This document shows, piece after piece, positions 39,198-50,616 of a stretch of DNA of 64,000 bases. The notes beneath the pieces were generated by a model. The model was not told where the DNA came from. It searched no databases and saw only the letters and a list, made by a program, of their open reading frames with translations. The stretch comes from Dictyophora rubrovolvata (taxonomy: Eukaryota; Basidiomycota; Agaricomycetes; Phallales; Phallaceae), in contig CP114118.1 in assembly GCA_029959195.1 (NCBI GenBank), positions 930,001 to 994,000 of the forward strand. The letters are read 5' to 3'. Position numbers and translations under genes: made by a program. Position 1 is the stretch's first letter, and every line of letters starts with the position of its first letter.

Positions 39198-39815
39198 TTA
39201 GGCGGTGTTTCGTAGTACTGTCGAGGTATATAAGCTTAAGAAGTTACAACTGGTGGCAATGGACATACTTAGGATAACCGAATCGCCCCTGGATAAAAAT
39301 CGTAGTATTAGTACATACCATCAAAAAGAAAAACATGCAATAATATTCACCGTAAGAACATTTTACTGATGAACCGGTCTTTGTTGACTGGCTTCTTATT
39401 CTTTCCCTTCGGCACCTCCGTCCACATCTGAAACAAAACACATAAGTAAAGCAATTTATAGTAATGATTCAAGAGGATAATGACCTCTTTCACGTTTTCC
39501 AACACCTAACAAGTATAATCAGATATGAACAAATCCAGATTCAACAGACATACCATATTACTATGTCTATCGAACGCTTTGACACGGGCCAGCAATTTTT
39601 TATTATTGCGGAGGGAGATAAGTACCTGTGTATGATTTCTGACAGATTGTTGTAAAACCGATAATGGTCCTTGGCTGATTTCGTGTTCTTCTAATTGTCG
39701 CAACTGTGCTTCGTCGAGTTCGGATTTTGGCACGTGAACGTACTGACTGTTGTGAAATTATTAAATGAGATGGTTTAGCACTACGAAAGAATAATTTTTT
39801 CAACGCATACCTCAT
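39198..39815 (-). CDS. SMD2: Small nuclear ribonucleoprotein Sm D2
   Basis: Core Sm-ring protein of the U1, U2, U4 and U5 spliceosomal snRNPs. Exons 39811-39815, 39554-39746, 39485-39505, 39351-39427, 39269-39288 and 39198-39217 give 111 residues. Sm1 reads [18 protein letters not shown] and [19 protein letters not shown], then [17 protein letters not shown]. Sm2 reads [19 protein letters not shown], ending RNTA. The first coding exon is only ATGAG, and three others are 20-21 nt. Each is needed to rebuild conserved residues: VLENVKE from the 21-nt exon, RGDSVIL from one 20-nt exon and LRNTA from the last. The gene is back to back with pescadillo across 183 bp. Confidence 0.93.
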
Positions 39816-39998
39816 GACCGTTTCGTTTTGTCAAAGTGCTGAGAGAGCGTTGGGACGTCGACGGCGTGCAGGAAACGCGGTCGGACTTTTAAATTTTTAG
39901 TATTTTCGTTCAATTTCCCTTGCAAGTGCCTCGACTGGCTCGGACGAGTCGCCTTCCTTAAATTCAGATTCCACTGAGGTATTTTCTTTATTTGACCT
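39816..39998. promoter_or_regulatory. Shared divergent promoter of SmD2 and pescadillo
   Basis: Only 183 bp separate the two start codons, so promoter elements and both leaders must fit here. No clear TATA box was seen on either side. That is usual for housekeeping genes. Confidence 0.6.
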
Positions 39999-42207
39999 AT
40001 GGGTCGATTAAAACAGAAGGGAAAAGTAGGTGCTGCTAGAGCCTACGTCACCCGCTCTCAGGCCGTAAAAAAATTACAATGCTCTCTCGCTGATTTCAGA
40101 CGGTTGTGTATTTTAAAAGGTACAATAACTTTCTCTCATCACATTTCATGAAAGACCCTGTAACGATCCTTTTTATATAGGCATATTTCCTCGTGAACCT
40201 CGCCATCGCAAGAAAGCCAACAAAGGCTCAAGCGCACCAACTTCGTTTTACTATGCGAAGGATATTGCGTATCTAGCACACGAACCTGTTCTTCGAAAAC
40301 TCCGGGAACATAAGGCTTTTGCGAAGAAACTCTCTAGAGCACTAGGGAGAGGTGAATGGAGTAGTGCAAAAAGTCTGGAAGAGAATAAACCTGTTTACAC
40401 TTTGGATCATATTGTTAAAGAGCGGTATGCTATTTCTTTGCATCTGAATCCTATATAACCCCTGTCATTGCCTTTTTTTTTGCAGATATCCTACCTTTAT
40501 AGATGCGCTCCGTGATATAGACGATGCATTATGTCTCGTCACACTATTTGCGAACTTGCCGTCGAACTCCCGTATCCCTTCATCACTCATTGAAAACTGC
40601 ACCAGGATTTCATACGAATGGCAATTATATATCATGCGCTCTCAGACCTTGCGAAAAGTTTTTCTGTCGATAAAAGGCATTTATTATCAAGCTGAGGTGC
40701 TCGGACAGCCCATAACCTGGCTGGTTCCGTATATGTTTACACAGAATGTAGGTGTTCCTTGTCTCGATTTATGATCTTTCTCTTTTAATTATTCAATTCG
40801 TAGATCCCTTCAGATGTGGACATTCGTGTAATGTTGACCTTCCTCGAATTCTATCAAACACTACTGGGATTCGTGTTCTTTAAGTTATATACCGACATTG
40901 GGCTTGTCTACCCTCCACCAATGGATGTCTCGAAAGTTGAAGCTGCGGCCGGTGTCGGGGCATTTAGCCTTCAGTCGAGGAGTAACGACACGACATCCAC
41001 ATCCACCCAGGACGCTGTTAAAGTTGCGGGAAAAAATATTTCCGGAAAGGATGTCCGAAGAACCATTAAGAGCATCGGAGCTTCCGCCACAGCTAAAGAG
41101 GATATCCCAGAGTCGGCTGTAGCTGCGGTAGAAGTAAATGAGTCTAGGAAGAATGACATGTCTGGAGACGATGATTTTGTATCTCAACCTTCGAAAACCC
41201 AACCGGAGGAAGGAACACCCACCGCATTGCCGTCCCTTAAAACATTGATGGAGCAAGCTCCGTCTGTTAACACGCAACTTTTCGCGCCGTATACGTTCTT
41301 TATATCTCGCGAAACCCCGCGCTCATTAATGGAGTTTATTATTAGGTCATTTGGTGGACGAATTGGATGGTCTATTTCACAAGGCAGCGGTAGCCCCTTC
41401 CAAGAAGACGACGAAAGTATAACGCATGTCATTGTTGATCGCCCTGTCCAGCAAGGGGAGCAGAGCCAAGAACAACCTCAGCCGCAGATTGAAGAAACAG
41501 AGGAACAACGACGGTTGCGTCTCCGGAGGAAGTACGTTCAGCCCCAATGGGTTGTGGATTCTGTCAACCAGGGAAAGATTCTTCCTGAAGAATTGTATGG
41601 ACGGGGAAAAACACTACCCCCACATCTGAGTCCTTTCGGTGTTGAGGAAGGAACCTATGACCCTGCAGATGCGGTCATGAACGAGGGTGAGGCTGAAGGG
41701 GTTAGTGGTGACGAGGAAGAGGAGGAGGCGAAAGAGGAGGTCGCATTGATTGAGGAAGACGTCATTCCGGAGGAGGCTGAGGGGGTTGATGTGCTCCGCA
41801 CTGCCGAGTTAAAGGCTGAGGCCGCTGGTGTGGATTACGACACGTTTGAGAAGGCTGTTAAAAAGAAGACCAAGAATTTGGCAAAGGAGAGGAGTCTGAA
41901 TAGGTATGGAGTTTCCGCGTGATTTGGATTTGTCCAGTTCTGATGACTCGTCGTTCTTGTTATTTCAGAGCTGCACCTGAGCCTGATATGAGGAAGATGA
42001 TGATAAGTGGGAAGAAGCGGAAGTTGTATGAGAAGATGAAGTATACCGAACAGAAGAAGACGCATGAGGTCGGTTTATAATTCTCTTATTGCGACATTTC
42101 GATTTATATTAACATCTTTGTTTCACGCACAGCGCGAGGAATTGAGGAAACGGAAAGAATTTCTCAATAAAGAGAAGAAGAAAAAGAGTACCAAAACTTC
42201 ATCATAA
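39999..42207 (+). CDS. NOP7: Pescadillo homolog (NOP7), 60S ribosome biogenesis
   Basis: Component of the Nop7-Erb1-Ytm1 (PeBoW) complex in the nucleolus, required for 27S pre-rRNA processing and 60S assembly. Exons 39999-40119, 40181-40424, 40486-40747, 40804-41903, 41969-42068 and 42133-42207 give 633 residues. It starts [20 protein letters not shown], the conserved pescadillo N-terminus. The N-terminal domain continues with [38 protein letters not shown] and [12 protein letters not shown]. The BRCT domain is at about residues 365-480 ([20 protein letters not shown] to [15 protein letters not shown]). An acidic stretch follows ([12 protein letters not shown]), then a basic coiled tail ([14 protein letters not shown]). 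The family order is complete. Confidence 0.95.
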
Positions 42208-42522
42208 GAAGAGATATGAATTATGAAATTCATACACTGTTCAGTTCCGTCTCTAGTCTAATCAAAAAGTATTTGTTGTATACATTCGCGTTCATAATCA
42301 TAAATGAGCTAGGCTTTGCACTTGAGGAGGGATGAAAGAATCCCTCTTAGCTGATCCCGGTCACGTGCGTGACAGGCTTTAGCGATGACAGTGACACGGT
42401 GGTATTTCACAGGTACCCAGTGTCTCTCCTCACCCAACCAGAAAAATTACAATCCCAAGCCTGTAAAACGTTAAGCCCGGGCTCACACTGGCCATCTCTC
42501 CAGTTGCACGCGCTCGACCCGC
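42208..42522. other. Intergenic region between pescadillo and the Sec7 gene
   Basis: Contains the pescadillo 3' end and the promoter of the next gene in the same direction. No distinct element was seen. Confidence 0.5.
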
Positions 42523-45500
42523 ATGGCGGGTCTATTCGAATTGCAGCTTTCTAGCGAATCTCCTCGTCGATCGAATGATGCTCCCCGGGCGTCGGTAGCC
42601 GCTTTCAGGTCTCCCCCTTCCCGTATGCAATCTCCCCCCCATCAAGTTTCAGCTAGGGAGATTGTGAATCAGGTAAAGGAAAGGCAGCGGCAGCAGGAAG
42701 AGCAACGGCAAACGTCGACAGCGTCGCACTTTACCCATGCATCAAACCTGTTCTCGTGGAGACGCAAAGGGGCCACGCTACCCCAGGAGTCACCTCGCAT
42801 CTCGTCGGACAGCCTGAATGGCTACTCGTCCGATACTCTGCATCACCATTCTACTCACGCTACAATTCGTGATTTGACTAGACGGTCAGCGACGACAACG
42901 ACGAAAACTAGGCGGTCGTTGACACAATCCCCTCGACAGTCGCTTTCACTGGAGACTGCTGGAAGCGCAGGTACCACTGTCGCCTCGCCTTCGGTAGGCA
43001 GCCCTCCGAGCATCAACTCCACTAATACCCAGAAACATAATAATAATAATGCCGCTACCACAGCCTTAGCTCAGGCTGGATTCAGCCTTAGTATTCCCTC
43101 GATTGTTTTCCCCAATCCTTCTCCTTCGATAACTTCTACCATAAAGCGTAAGAAAAAGGATTCTGTCACTCGTCCCGGCACATCCCATGGCCATGACTCG
43201 TCTTCCAATTCGTCGCCCGCTGTCGCACCAAACTCGGGAAATGGGACAATGAGGAGAGTCAAGAGCTTTACAAAACTTGGAGATGCCGTGGATAACCAAG
43301 AGATTATCAACCATGACTCTTCTCCAACTCCTGGTGATATTCTGGTATTCTCCCGTCATCCCTCGAAAGGTTCTGCTTTGACGCGTTCCATGCCTGAACA
43401 TGGTCCGATTTTCAATCCTGCAATGGCAACAACTTCATCAACGTTTTCGTTTTTCTCCAAAGGAAAATCACGTGAAATAGTATCTGATAGAGAAGACACC
43501 GCGGCTACTGTGGTACAGAACAGTGAGTCCCAACGAGGGCGATCAGATGGAGCGTCGGCTACCAGCGATACGGTCCATAAAGAGCGGGAAAAATCACTCA
43601 CAAGGCGTTTGACATGGTGGCCCCGTCGGCGGGTTGATTCGTCTGCAGCTGCGAGACCACCGCCTCCTATGACCGACCCCCCACCAATACCGGCTCGATC
43701 CCAAGATCGACCCGTCCCTGTCAAAGTCTCCCTTCCATCTCTACCCTCGTTCAGACCTTTCTCACCTCTTTTGAATGACTTCCGAACGTCAGAAGCCAAA
43801 AGTCCCAGAGATCCTTCTGACACGAAAGATGCAAAGCATGCGGATTCTCAATCTTCAATCAAGCGACGACATTCCCTTGGTGGTCACTCGAATCAATCAC
43901 ATTCCACTATCAAGCCTATTCCGTCTAGTAGACCAACCTCGCAGACGTTCTCCGCTTCGCATAGATACTCATTATCACTAAATACATCGGAACATGGTCA
44001 AATGCTAATAGACGGAGCTCTTTCTCAAAACACGCACCCTGTGTCAATTCCACTCGATAATTCCCCTTCCGAAGCATCATCCGCGACCTTCGCAACTGCT
44101 CCATCCCCGTCCGCCAGCACGAGAACCAGATCAAATACCCAAACGTCTAGTAATTCATTATCCCAAGTTAATCGTGACACTCCGTTATTACTTCGTCAGC
44201 CACTCAATCGACCGACTTTATCTGGGGAGCCTCTGGACCCTTTCCATTCGTTGCGTCCTTCCGCACCTATTCAATTGCAACAGGAGGTTCCTCCTAAGGC
44301 TCCTACACCCTCGCGCTCCCTACCTGAGCCAGTTACTTCATCGACTCTCCCGGTAAAGTCTCCCGAAGTTTTACCCACGAATGCAAGTAAATTATTATCA
44401 TCGACCCCACCGTCTGCAGTTTCTAATCGATTACTTCGTCGACTTTCTACTACATTATTTCCTTCTTCTACCACCCCAATGCTGACGACGCCTATTGAAA
44501 GATCGTCCATTGATCTGTCTTCTTCCTCCTCTAATTTGTTTAATGGCATTAATGTTGCTTCCGGGATAAATACTCCTCGCACTAGTGCTGGTGGATCTAG
44601 TCCTTCCAGATCCAAGGAAAATTTGCCGCCGCTTGGCTCTACTCGAAATTCCGCTGAGGAACCAAAGGCCAAGCCGTCTAAAATTACCTCCCGGCTTTCA
44701 GACGAAACGGCGGAAGACTTTTTACTGAGGCTGCTTTCGACTGTGACTCGAGCTGAAGTGGCGCATGTTTTGGCATCTAGGTACATTTTAATTCATCGTA
44801 TTCATGAAAGTCTAATTTGAGATGTTGTGTGAACAGTGGCGATGAATTTTATACCCAAGCTTTACGGTTATTCTTGACACGTTTCAAGTTCTCGGAAGAA
44901 CCCCTAGATGTAGCTTTGCGACGGCTGTTGATGGAGATCGGTCTACCTAAGGAGACACAGCAAATAGATAGAATGATGGAAGCCTTCGCTACCAGATATC
45001 TCGAATGCAACTTAGATTTATTTGCCGACAAAGGTCCGTGTTTCGTATACCTGAAATACATGAACGGACTAACAAGTTGATTTTAGACCATCCCTATATC
45101 CTATCTTTTAGCTTGATCATCCTACACACAGATGTATTCAACAAGTCCAACAAGAATAAAATGACTAAAGCGGACTATGTCAAAAATACTAAATTGCCGG
45201 GCGTCTCACCCGAAATGTTGGAGGTGTGTGTTTTTTCAACTGCCATTTTCTCCACTGATAGAAACCATCTTGCCTAGTATTTTTACGATAATATTATTTT
45301 CGCGCCATTTATTTTCATAGAAGATCCGGCGGATGGTACAACGGGCAAATTTACTATGGACAACTCGCGGTTGACCGCTGGCGGTTCACCATCTGCCAAC
45401 CAAGGAAATGGAAGTAGTGCCAGTGTATTATTAGGCAGAACGAAAATAGACCCTTATTACCTTATTACCCAAGTAAGTAGTTTCACGTTTTGGCCTTTTA

Positions 45501-47590
45501 CTTTGACTAAAGATTAAATCTATTTATTCAAGAATATGCTGGGTCCTCTTCGAGCGGATATTAACAGGATAATCCCTCTTTATAGTCCTTATCTCTTTGA
45601 AGGGACAGACTGGCCGTGGGATATATTGAGTCTTCATACGACGTTTGCTCTAGCTCGGGTCTTCTATGTCAGTTTCGAACCGCCGTCACCAACGTCCCCA
45701 GTTGCTCCTGTGTTGCCGTTAACTCCTGGAAGACGCAAGTCTGTTGCTCTTTCTGTACCGTTGCCTGTCAATTTGGGACCCTTCATGGGTTCTTCATCGC
45801 CGTTGCCAATGGAGGTTCTTCCAGCTCCTCGGGCATCAATGGTCATCACGACAGCCAAGCATGGCGCGAAGGCATTTAAAATTGCAAAAGTCGGGACTTT
45901 ATTGCGCAAAGGTTTGTGATAATAGACTTGTATGATACTTTTTTTGAACTATCAGTATAGATGATACCGTTGATGGAGGTAGAAGATCGACGAATCGCAA
46001 ATGGCGGGAGTTTTCTGTCGTATTGACAGGATCGCAGCTCCTCTTCTTTCGAGGTGCTGCTATCGCTGGTAATCTTCTCGATTTAACTGAGGATGATGAC
46101 TCGCGTCGCGTCGAGACAGAGGAGGCATTACTAAATCCCGATGACGTGTTGGTTCTTTCGGACTCTATCGCTCTTTACGATCGCACATATATCAAAGTAA
46201 GGATTACGTCCGTTTTCACAGTCTGGGGTATTTACAGAAATTACAGTATCCCTTTGCTTTCAGATTCTTTATGCCTAATGGTAGACAATTTATATTACAA
46301 GCGCCTGATGAAGCCATCAGGAACGAATGGATCTCTTCAATTAACTATGCTTGTTCATTCAAATCCGCTGGTGTTCATATCCGTGGTATCGGAATGTCTC
46401 ATAAGGATATCGAATTGACAGGCCTCGCAGCAGCCGCTTCGCATTTGAAGGATCTTCGTGCATCTGGGAAACCTAATTCAACGGTTAACACTACAATCCA
46501 CTCTTATACAACGTCGAATACCAGGCCTCGTAATAACAACGTTCCCAATTTACCGCTGCAACATACTTCGCCTTCGCCCAATCGACTTGTAGTCATATCT
46601 AATCAGGTCGACCTTGAAAGCCCTAGGTCGCTTCAAATGGAAGAAAGCAGACTTTTCAAGGCGACATTTGATGAAGTGAAAGCTGAACTCGCACATTCAG
46701 CCGGAATAGATCAATCTCATGGCCGTTCTCGTACTGTTAGCATGGGCAGTCGACCTGCGCCAACCAAGAAGATAACACGACCTAGCACAGCCGGTTCCAT
46801 GGCCAAAAGCTATGAGTCTCATTCATCATCGCTCACATCTCGTTCGAGAAGGGACGTAATTCAAACCCATGTTGATACATTGGATGAGAAGATAAAGGAG
46901 ATGCAGCTTAAGCTTGAAGAAGAATTGCGGCTTTCGCGCAATCTTGCCATCCTGACACCTTTTCAGCGTTCGACACGAGATCGTATACAAGCGGCCCTCA
47001 TTCCTCTGGCGAAAAAAGTTAGTTCGTTACGGATTGAGATAAGCAAGTATACATGCTACCGCTTCGTGTTATTAAGTGATCTGGCTGAGGAGGAACGTCA
47101 ATGGGAGCAGGCGAAACGGGATGCTTTGCAAGCGGCGTCTCATAGGCTGAGTTTGGATACTGATACTGCCTTGGACACTTCTCAAGAAGTGTCTTACTCT
47201 GCAGATGATGCGGATAAGCAGGTCAAAGTTTCCCGATCGGTTTCCACCCTCGAATCTTTTTACTCTTCCCCCGAAGCACTGGCAACTTCGTTAGCGACAA
47301 AACCATCCTTGCTTGCTATCTCGACCGATCTCCCAGACTTAAACGGTCAATCTTCTGAACTACCTACTCCGGCTATGACTCAATCTCCATTGGGGGTTTT
47401 GGAGTTGTCAGATGTAGCTGGCGAACTGCAGGAGCGCTTTTATGGTGCCGTGGAGGCCGTTGATGAGGTTGCAGAAGAATGGAGCGCAACACGAGCTGCA
47501 AAGCGAGTTTCACTTGTCCGAGTGCCGTCAAATGTGAAGCCGGGACGTGCTCTCCGAAATGTTAACGATAATGTCTCCCAGTTTTCTTAG
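42523..47590 (+). CDS. Sec7-PH domain ARF guanine-nucleotide exchange factor
   Basis: Activates ARF-family GTPases at membranes to drive vesicle traffic or cortical organisation. Exons 42523-44780, 44837-45033, 45087-45223, 45278-45472, 45533-45911, 45961-46196 and 46247-47590 give 1581 residues. Residues 1-720 are Ser/Pro/Thr-rich and probably disordered. The Sec7 domain lies at about 725-900. The catalytic Glu finger is in GLPKETQQIDRMMEAF, and the second motif is SFSLIILHTDVFNKSNKNK followed by KMTKADYV. A split PH domain lies at about 1055-1160 (RKWREFSVVLTGSQLLFF to QAPDEAIRNEWISSINYA). A coiled coil at about 1340-1410 (LDEKIKEMQLKLEEELRLS) follows. The order Sec7-PH-coil resembles EFA6/PSD and yeast Syt1/Yel1 proteins; which one is uncertain. 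Confidence 0.9.
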
Positions 47591-47994
47591 TCGTGAATAC
47601 TATTCGCATTGAGGCATAGGAATGGATTTGAGTGTTTTATTCTCATATTGCCCTCCATTGTTCCATTGTTCCATTTACATAACTTCACTTAGTTATCATG
47701 TATCTTATTAATAAATAGCATTTACAACCAATCAATTGGAATTTACTCTAGCCAATCACCTGCCTTTTAGTAGTAAAGGAAAAAACTTCTGATTACTTTG
47801 GGAATGATTCACGGACCCAGCCGGGTGATAATGTTACCTAGACTTTCGGCAAATAGCCACTTCGCCTCGAGGTTCAGGCTCCGGCTTGCATCACTAGCCA
47901 AGAATACCAAAATGTATTTAGTACGCCATATAAGCGCGGACCCAAGTTGATCAAATATAAATAAGTTCGTTCTCTTTTGTCTTTTCTCCTCTGC
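47591..47994. other. Intergenic region before the first CorA-like gene
   Basis: AT-rich, with a CCAAT motif near 47752. It holds the 3' end of the Sec7 gene and the promoter of the next. Nothing else was seen. Confidence 0.5.
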
Positions 47995-50146
47995 ATGACT
48001 TCCGCTGTCGCTCTAAAGGAGTATTCGAACAAATACCCTAGTCAGGGTCAATTACCGCAACGGATTCCACCGGCTCCCTACCGTCATGCAGCTCCTTGTG
48101 GTCCGTGGCCATGGCAAAATCTGGATGACCCGATTCCACCAGCTGAGACTACATCGAGGCTAGTTCATAGACCCCACGACGACGTAGATTGGGATCCGGA
48201 ATGTGACGGATGCCACTGGAGCAATTATCCTGAATCGCTCTATCCCAACTGGAAGTCGGACCAGGTGGAGAGAAGTAAAATGATAACGACCTTCCCTGAA
48301 GAGGGAACGACGACGATTTACCAGATTGATATTGACGAACAAGGACACTTCAATGACAAGGGCAAACACGAAGTTGCCCACGATAATTGGAAGAAGTTTC
48401 AGCAGGTCGTTGGTGAGCCTGTAAGCTATCTGAGGGCGATATCATCCAGCTGGACGACGTTTAATTGTTTATTTCTTTTTCAGTCGAGAGAACTCCGACT
48501 TCGTGCTTTCTTTTTAGATAATCTGACGGTTTCTGTGATGCAAATGGTTGGGACCAAGTGAGTGTTGTCGTTTATGTAATGGCACGCAACCGTTCAGTTG
48601 ATGCTTTCGTTTCGTATAATCGAGGTACAATGTCGAGCCATTCTTTTGGACATCATCTGTGAATTGGATCCCTGCAAGATATCAGGAGAGCTCAAAAGAT
48701 CGTATTGGTGACCGTGCGTATGGATTTCATGTCTATGCGGCCATAATTTCAAGCTTCAAGAATCTTACACGTTCCGATTAGATATCACAATTACGCTAAA
48801 GTTTCCCCGTACTGTTCCCCTTAACAACCGGCTCCCCCTAACACATTCAGAAAGCAACCTAGCCGGTAATTATTATATTTTGAGACCAAAGAAAGAGCTC
48901 TTTTCTCATTGAAGATCTCTAGATGGTGAGATCATTGATACCCAGCGACCTTTGCCTTTGATCGGTATTGTCATTCTCCCAGACGGATTGAGATAAATTT
49001 TTAACCACTTTGTAGACGATGAACACCAAAGGGCAAACATTTTGATTATCGATTACCTTGCTGTCCACATGATACGTGATATTAACGGCAGTACCATGCT
49101 AACATACCACCCGGCTGTGGAATGGAAAGCTACAACAGCTGCTAACCTACATACCCGCGTTTATCTGGCAGGTCAAAGTGTTTATTGGCAAAAGATTTTC
49201 TATAGGTCCTCCGATCCAACTTTCATGTTTCTTGCGACCTTGTGGTATTCTTTGTATGCTTGGGATGAAGCTTTTGAGACGCTGTGGGACTATATATGTC
49301 TTTTGGTTAGTGCAGCTCAAACATCACTTTATGAGAGATCACGGCTAAAATTTCGTACAGGAATCGAAAGTTATACTCACGAATGAGTCTAAACTCACCC
49401 ATGAGCTACACAAAATCCGGGCACATCTACTTCATTATGCGTCGCTTTTGGAAGATTTCCATCAAGCGGTTATCTTCGTCCGAGATACAGTCAACCCTGC
49501 GATGGAAGCTGATTTGCATCTCCTCGAAAAGGATTCGTCTCGTGATTTATTGAAGACCGAGTGCGGCAATCTCTTGATGCAAATCGACCGGTTAAAAAAG
49601 AACAGGCTGACATGGGATAATCGGTTGCAGAATGTAATGCATTTGGTGAGGGTTTTTTTTTTTTGCATAAAGTCCCATTCTTGAGTTTACTTAAAATTTT
49701 GAAAGGTATTCAGTACCGTCAACATTCAAGATAGCAAACAGATGCAAGAGCTGACTATCGCAGCAGTACGAGATAGCGCGGCTATGAAACAAATATCCTA
49801 TCTCACCATGGTTTTCCTTCCTGCTTCTTTCATCGCAGTATGTGTGATTTGTTTGTCACATCAAACGATTGACTTAGAAATAATTCGATAGGGTTGCTTT
49901 GGGATGAACATTGGGGAATTAAATTCTGGGACTTTCGGCACCCTCGGACACTACTTTGCGGCCGCAATACCTCTTACAGTTTTTACAATTTGGGTTTTTG
50001 TTGCATATCAAGGCGACTGGCACTCGGGCGTTGGAGGTGGGGTCGGACTCATGTTTCGATTTATGTGGCCCTATATATATGTAAAGAGGTACTTCGTAAA
50101 CCGCTGGCGCGAAAGGCCTGCTAGAAGTGAAAGTACTGTAGTTTAG
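47995..50146 (+). CDS. CorA-like membrane protein, tandem copy 1
   Basis: Member of the CorA/ZntB-like two-TM family, whose known members move Mg2+, Zn2+ or other divalent cations. Nine exons: 47995-48420, 48484-48557, 48625-48713, 48782-48865, 48923-48964, 49016-49305, 49361-49645, 49706-49837 and 49892-50146, giving 558 residues. The N-terminal domain starts with a Pro-rich module (RHAAPCGPWPWQNLDDP, CDGCHWSNYPESLYPNW) also found in the next gene. A long helical section runs from about 340 to 475 (LHKIRAHLLHYASLLEDFH). The C-terminus has two membrane spans around the family motif GMN: SYLTMVFLPASFIAGCFGMN and AAIPLTVFTIWVFVAY. The GMN motif supports a channel fold. The ion is unknown, and a non-transport role is possible in this divergent fungal group. 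Confidence 0.85.
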
Positions 50147-50616
50147 AACTGACAATTGAACACCAAAGCTTTGCCCGTTGAACTAGGGAGTTTGACTGTA
50201 TTTGGTCCGGTCCGGAATGATAAGCGGCCCAGCACTAACGCTAAAGCGCTCATTGTGTGATATGTAACTTCTTGGCAAGCACAATCATTGTTCAGTATTT
50301 TCTTTCAACGGCCACTTCTTTGGTACTTTCTGAGAGGATGGGAGATCTCGAAGCATCCTCTCAGCCAATCTCTATAGTGAAGATTTCCCAGTGGTTCGGA
50401 CCTCTTCGGCATGGCGTCAAGGCGTAAATTGTTTGTAAATCATACCTCTTTAGGGTTTGCTTCCGCTCAGGCCGAGCGTGGGAAACTACTCTTGAGAAAT
50501 GCTCCCGTTGAATCCTTAAAGCTACTTGTAGCTATTTGTAGGTCCGCATCATCATCATTTTGTTATGGCAGTGATATAAAGTACACTCTTGGCTTTATCA
50601 TCCTGTTTCTATCCTC
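50147..50616. other. Spacer between the two CorA-like genes
   Basis: About 470 bp holding the 3' end of copy 1 and the promoter of copy 2. An open frame overlapping the start of copy 2 (from about 50411) shows no motif. Nothing else was seen. Confidence 0.5.

Noticed and set aside
43356-44786. Two minus-strand frames of 155 and 171 residues inside the Sec7 gene
   Set aside because: Both lie opposite the Ser/Pro-rich plus-strand exon and are expected shadows of its codon pattern.
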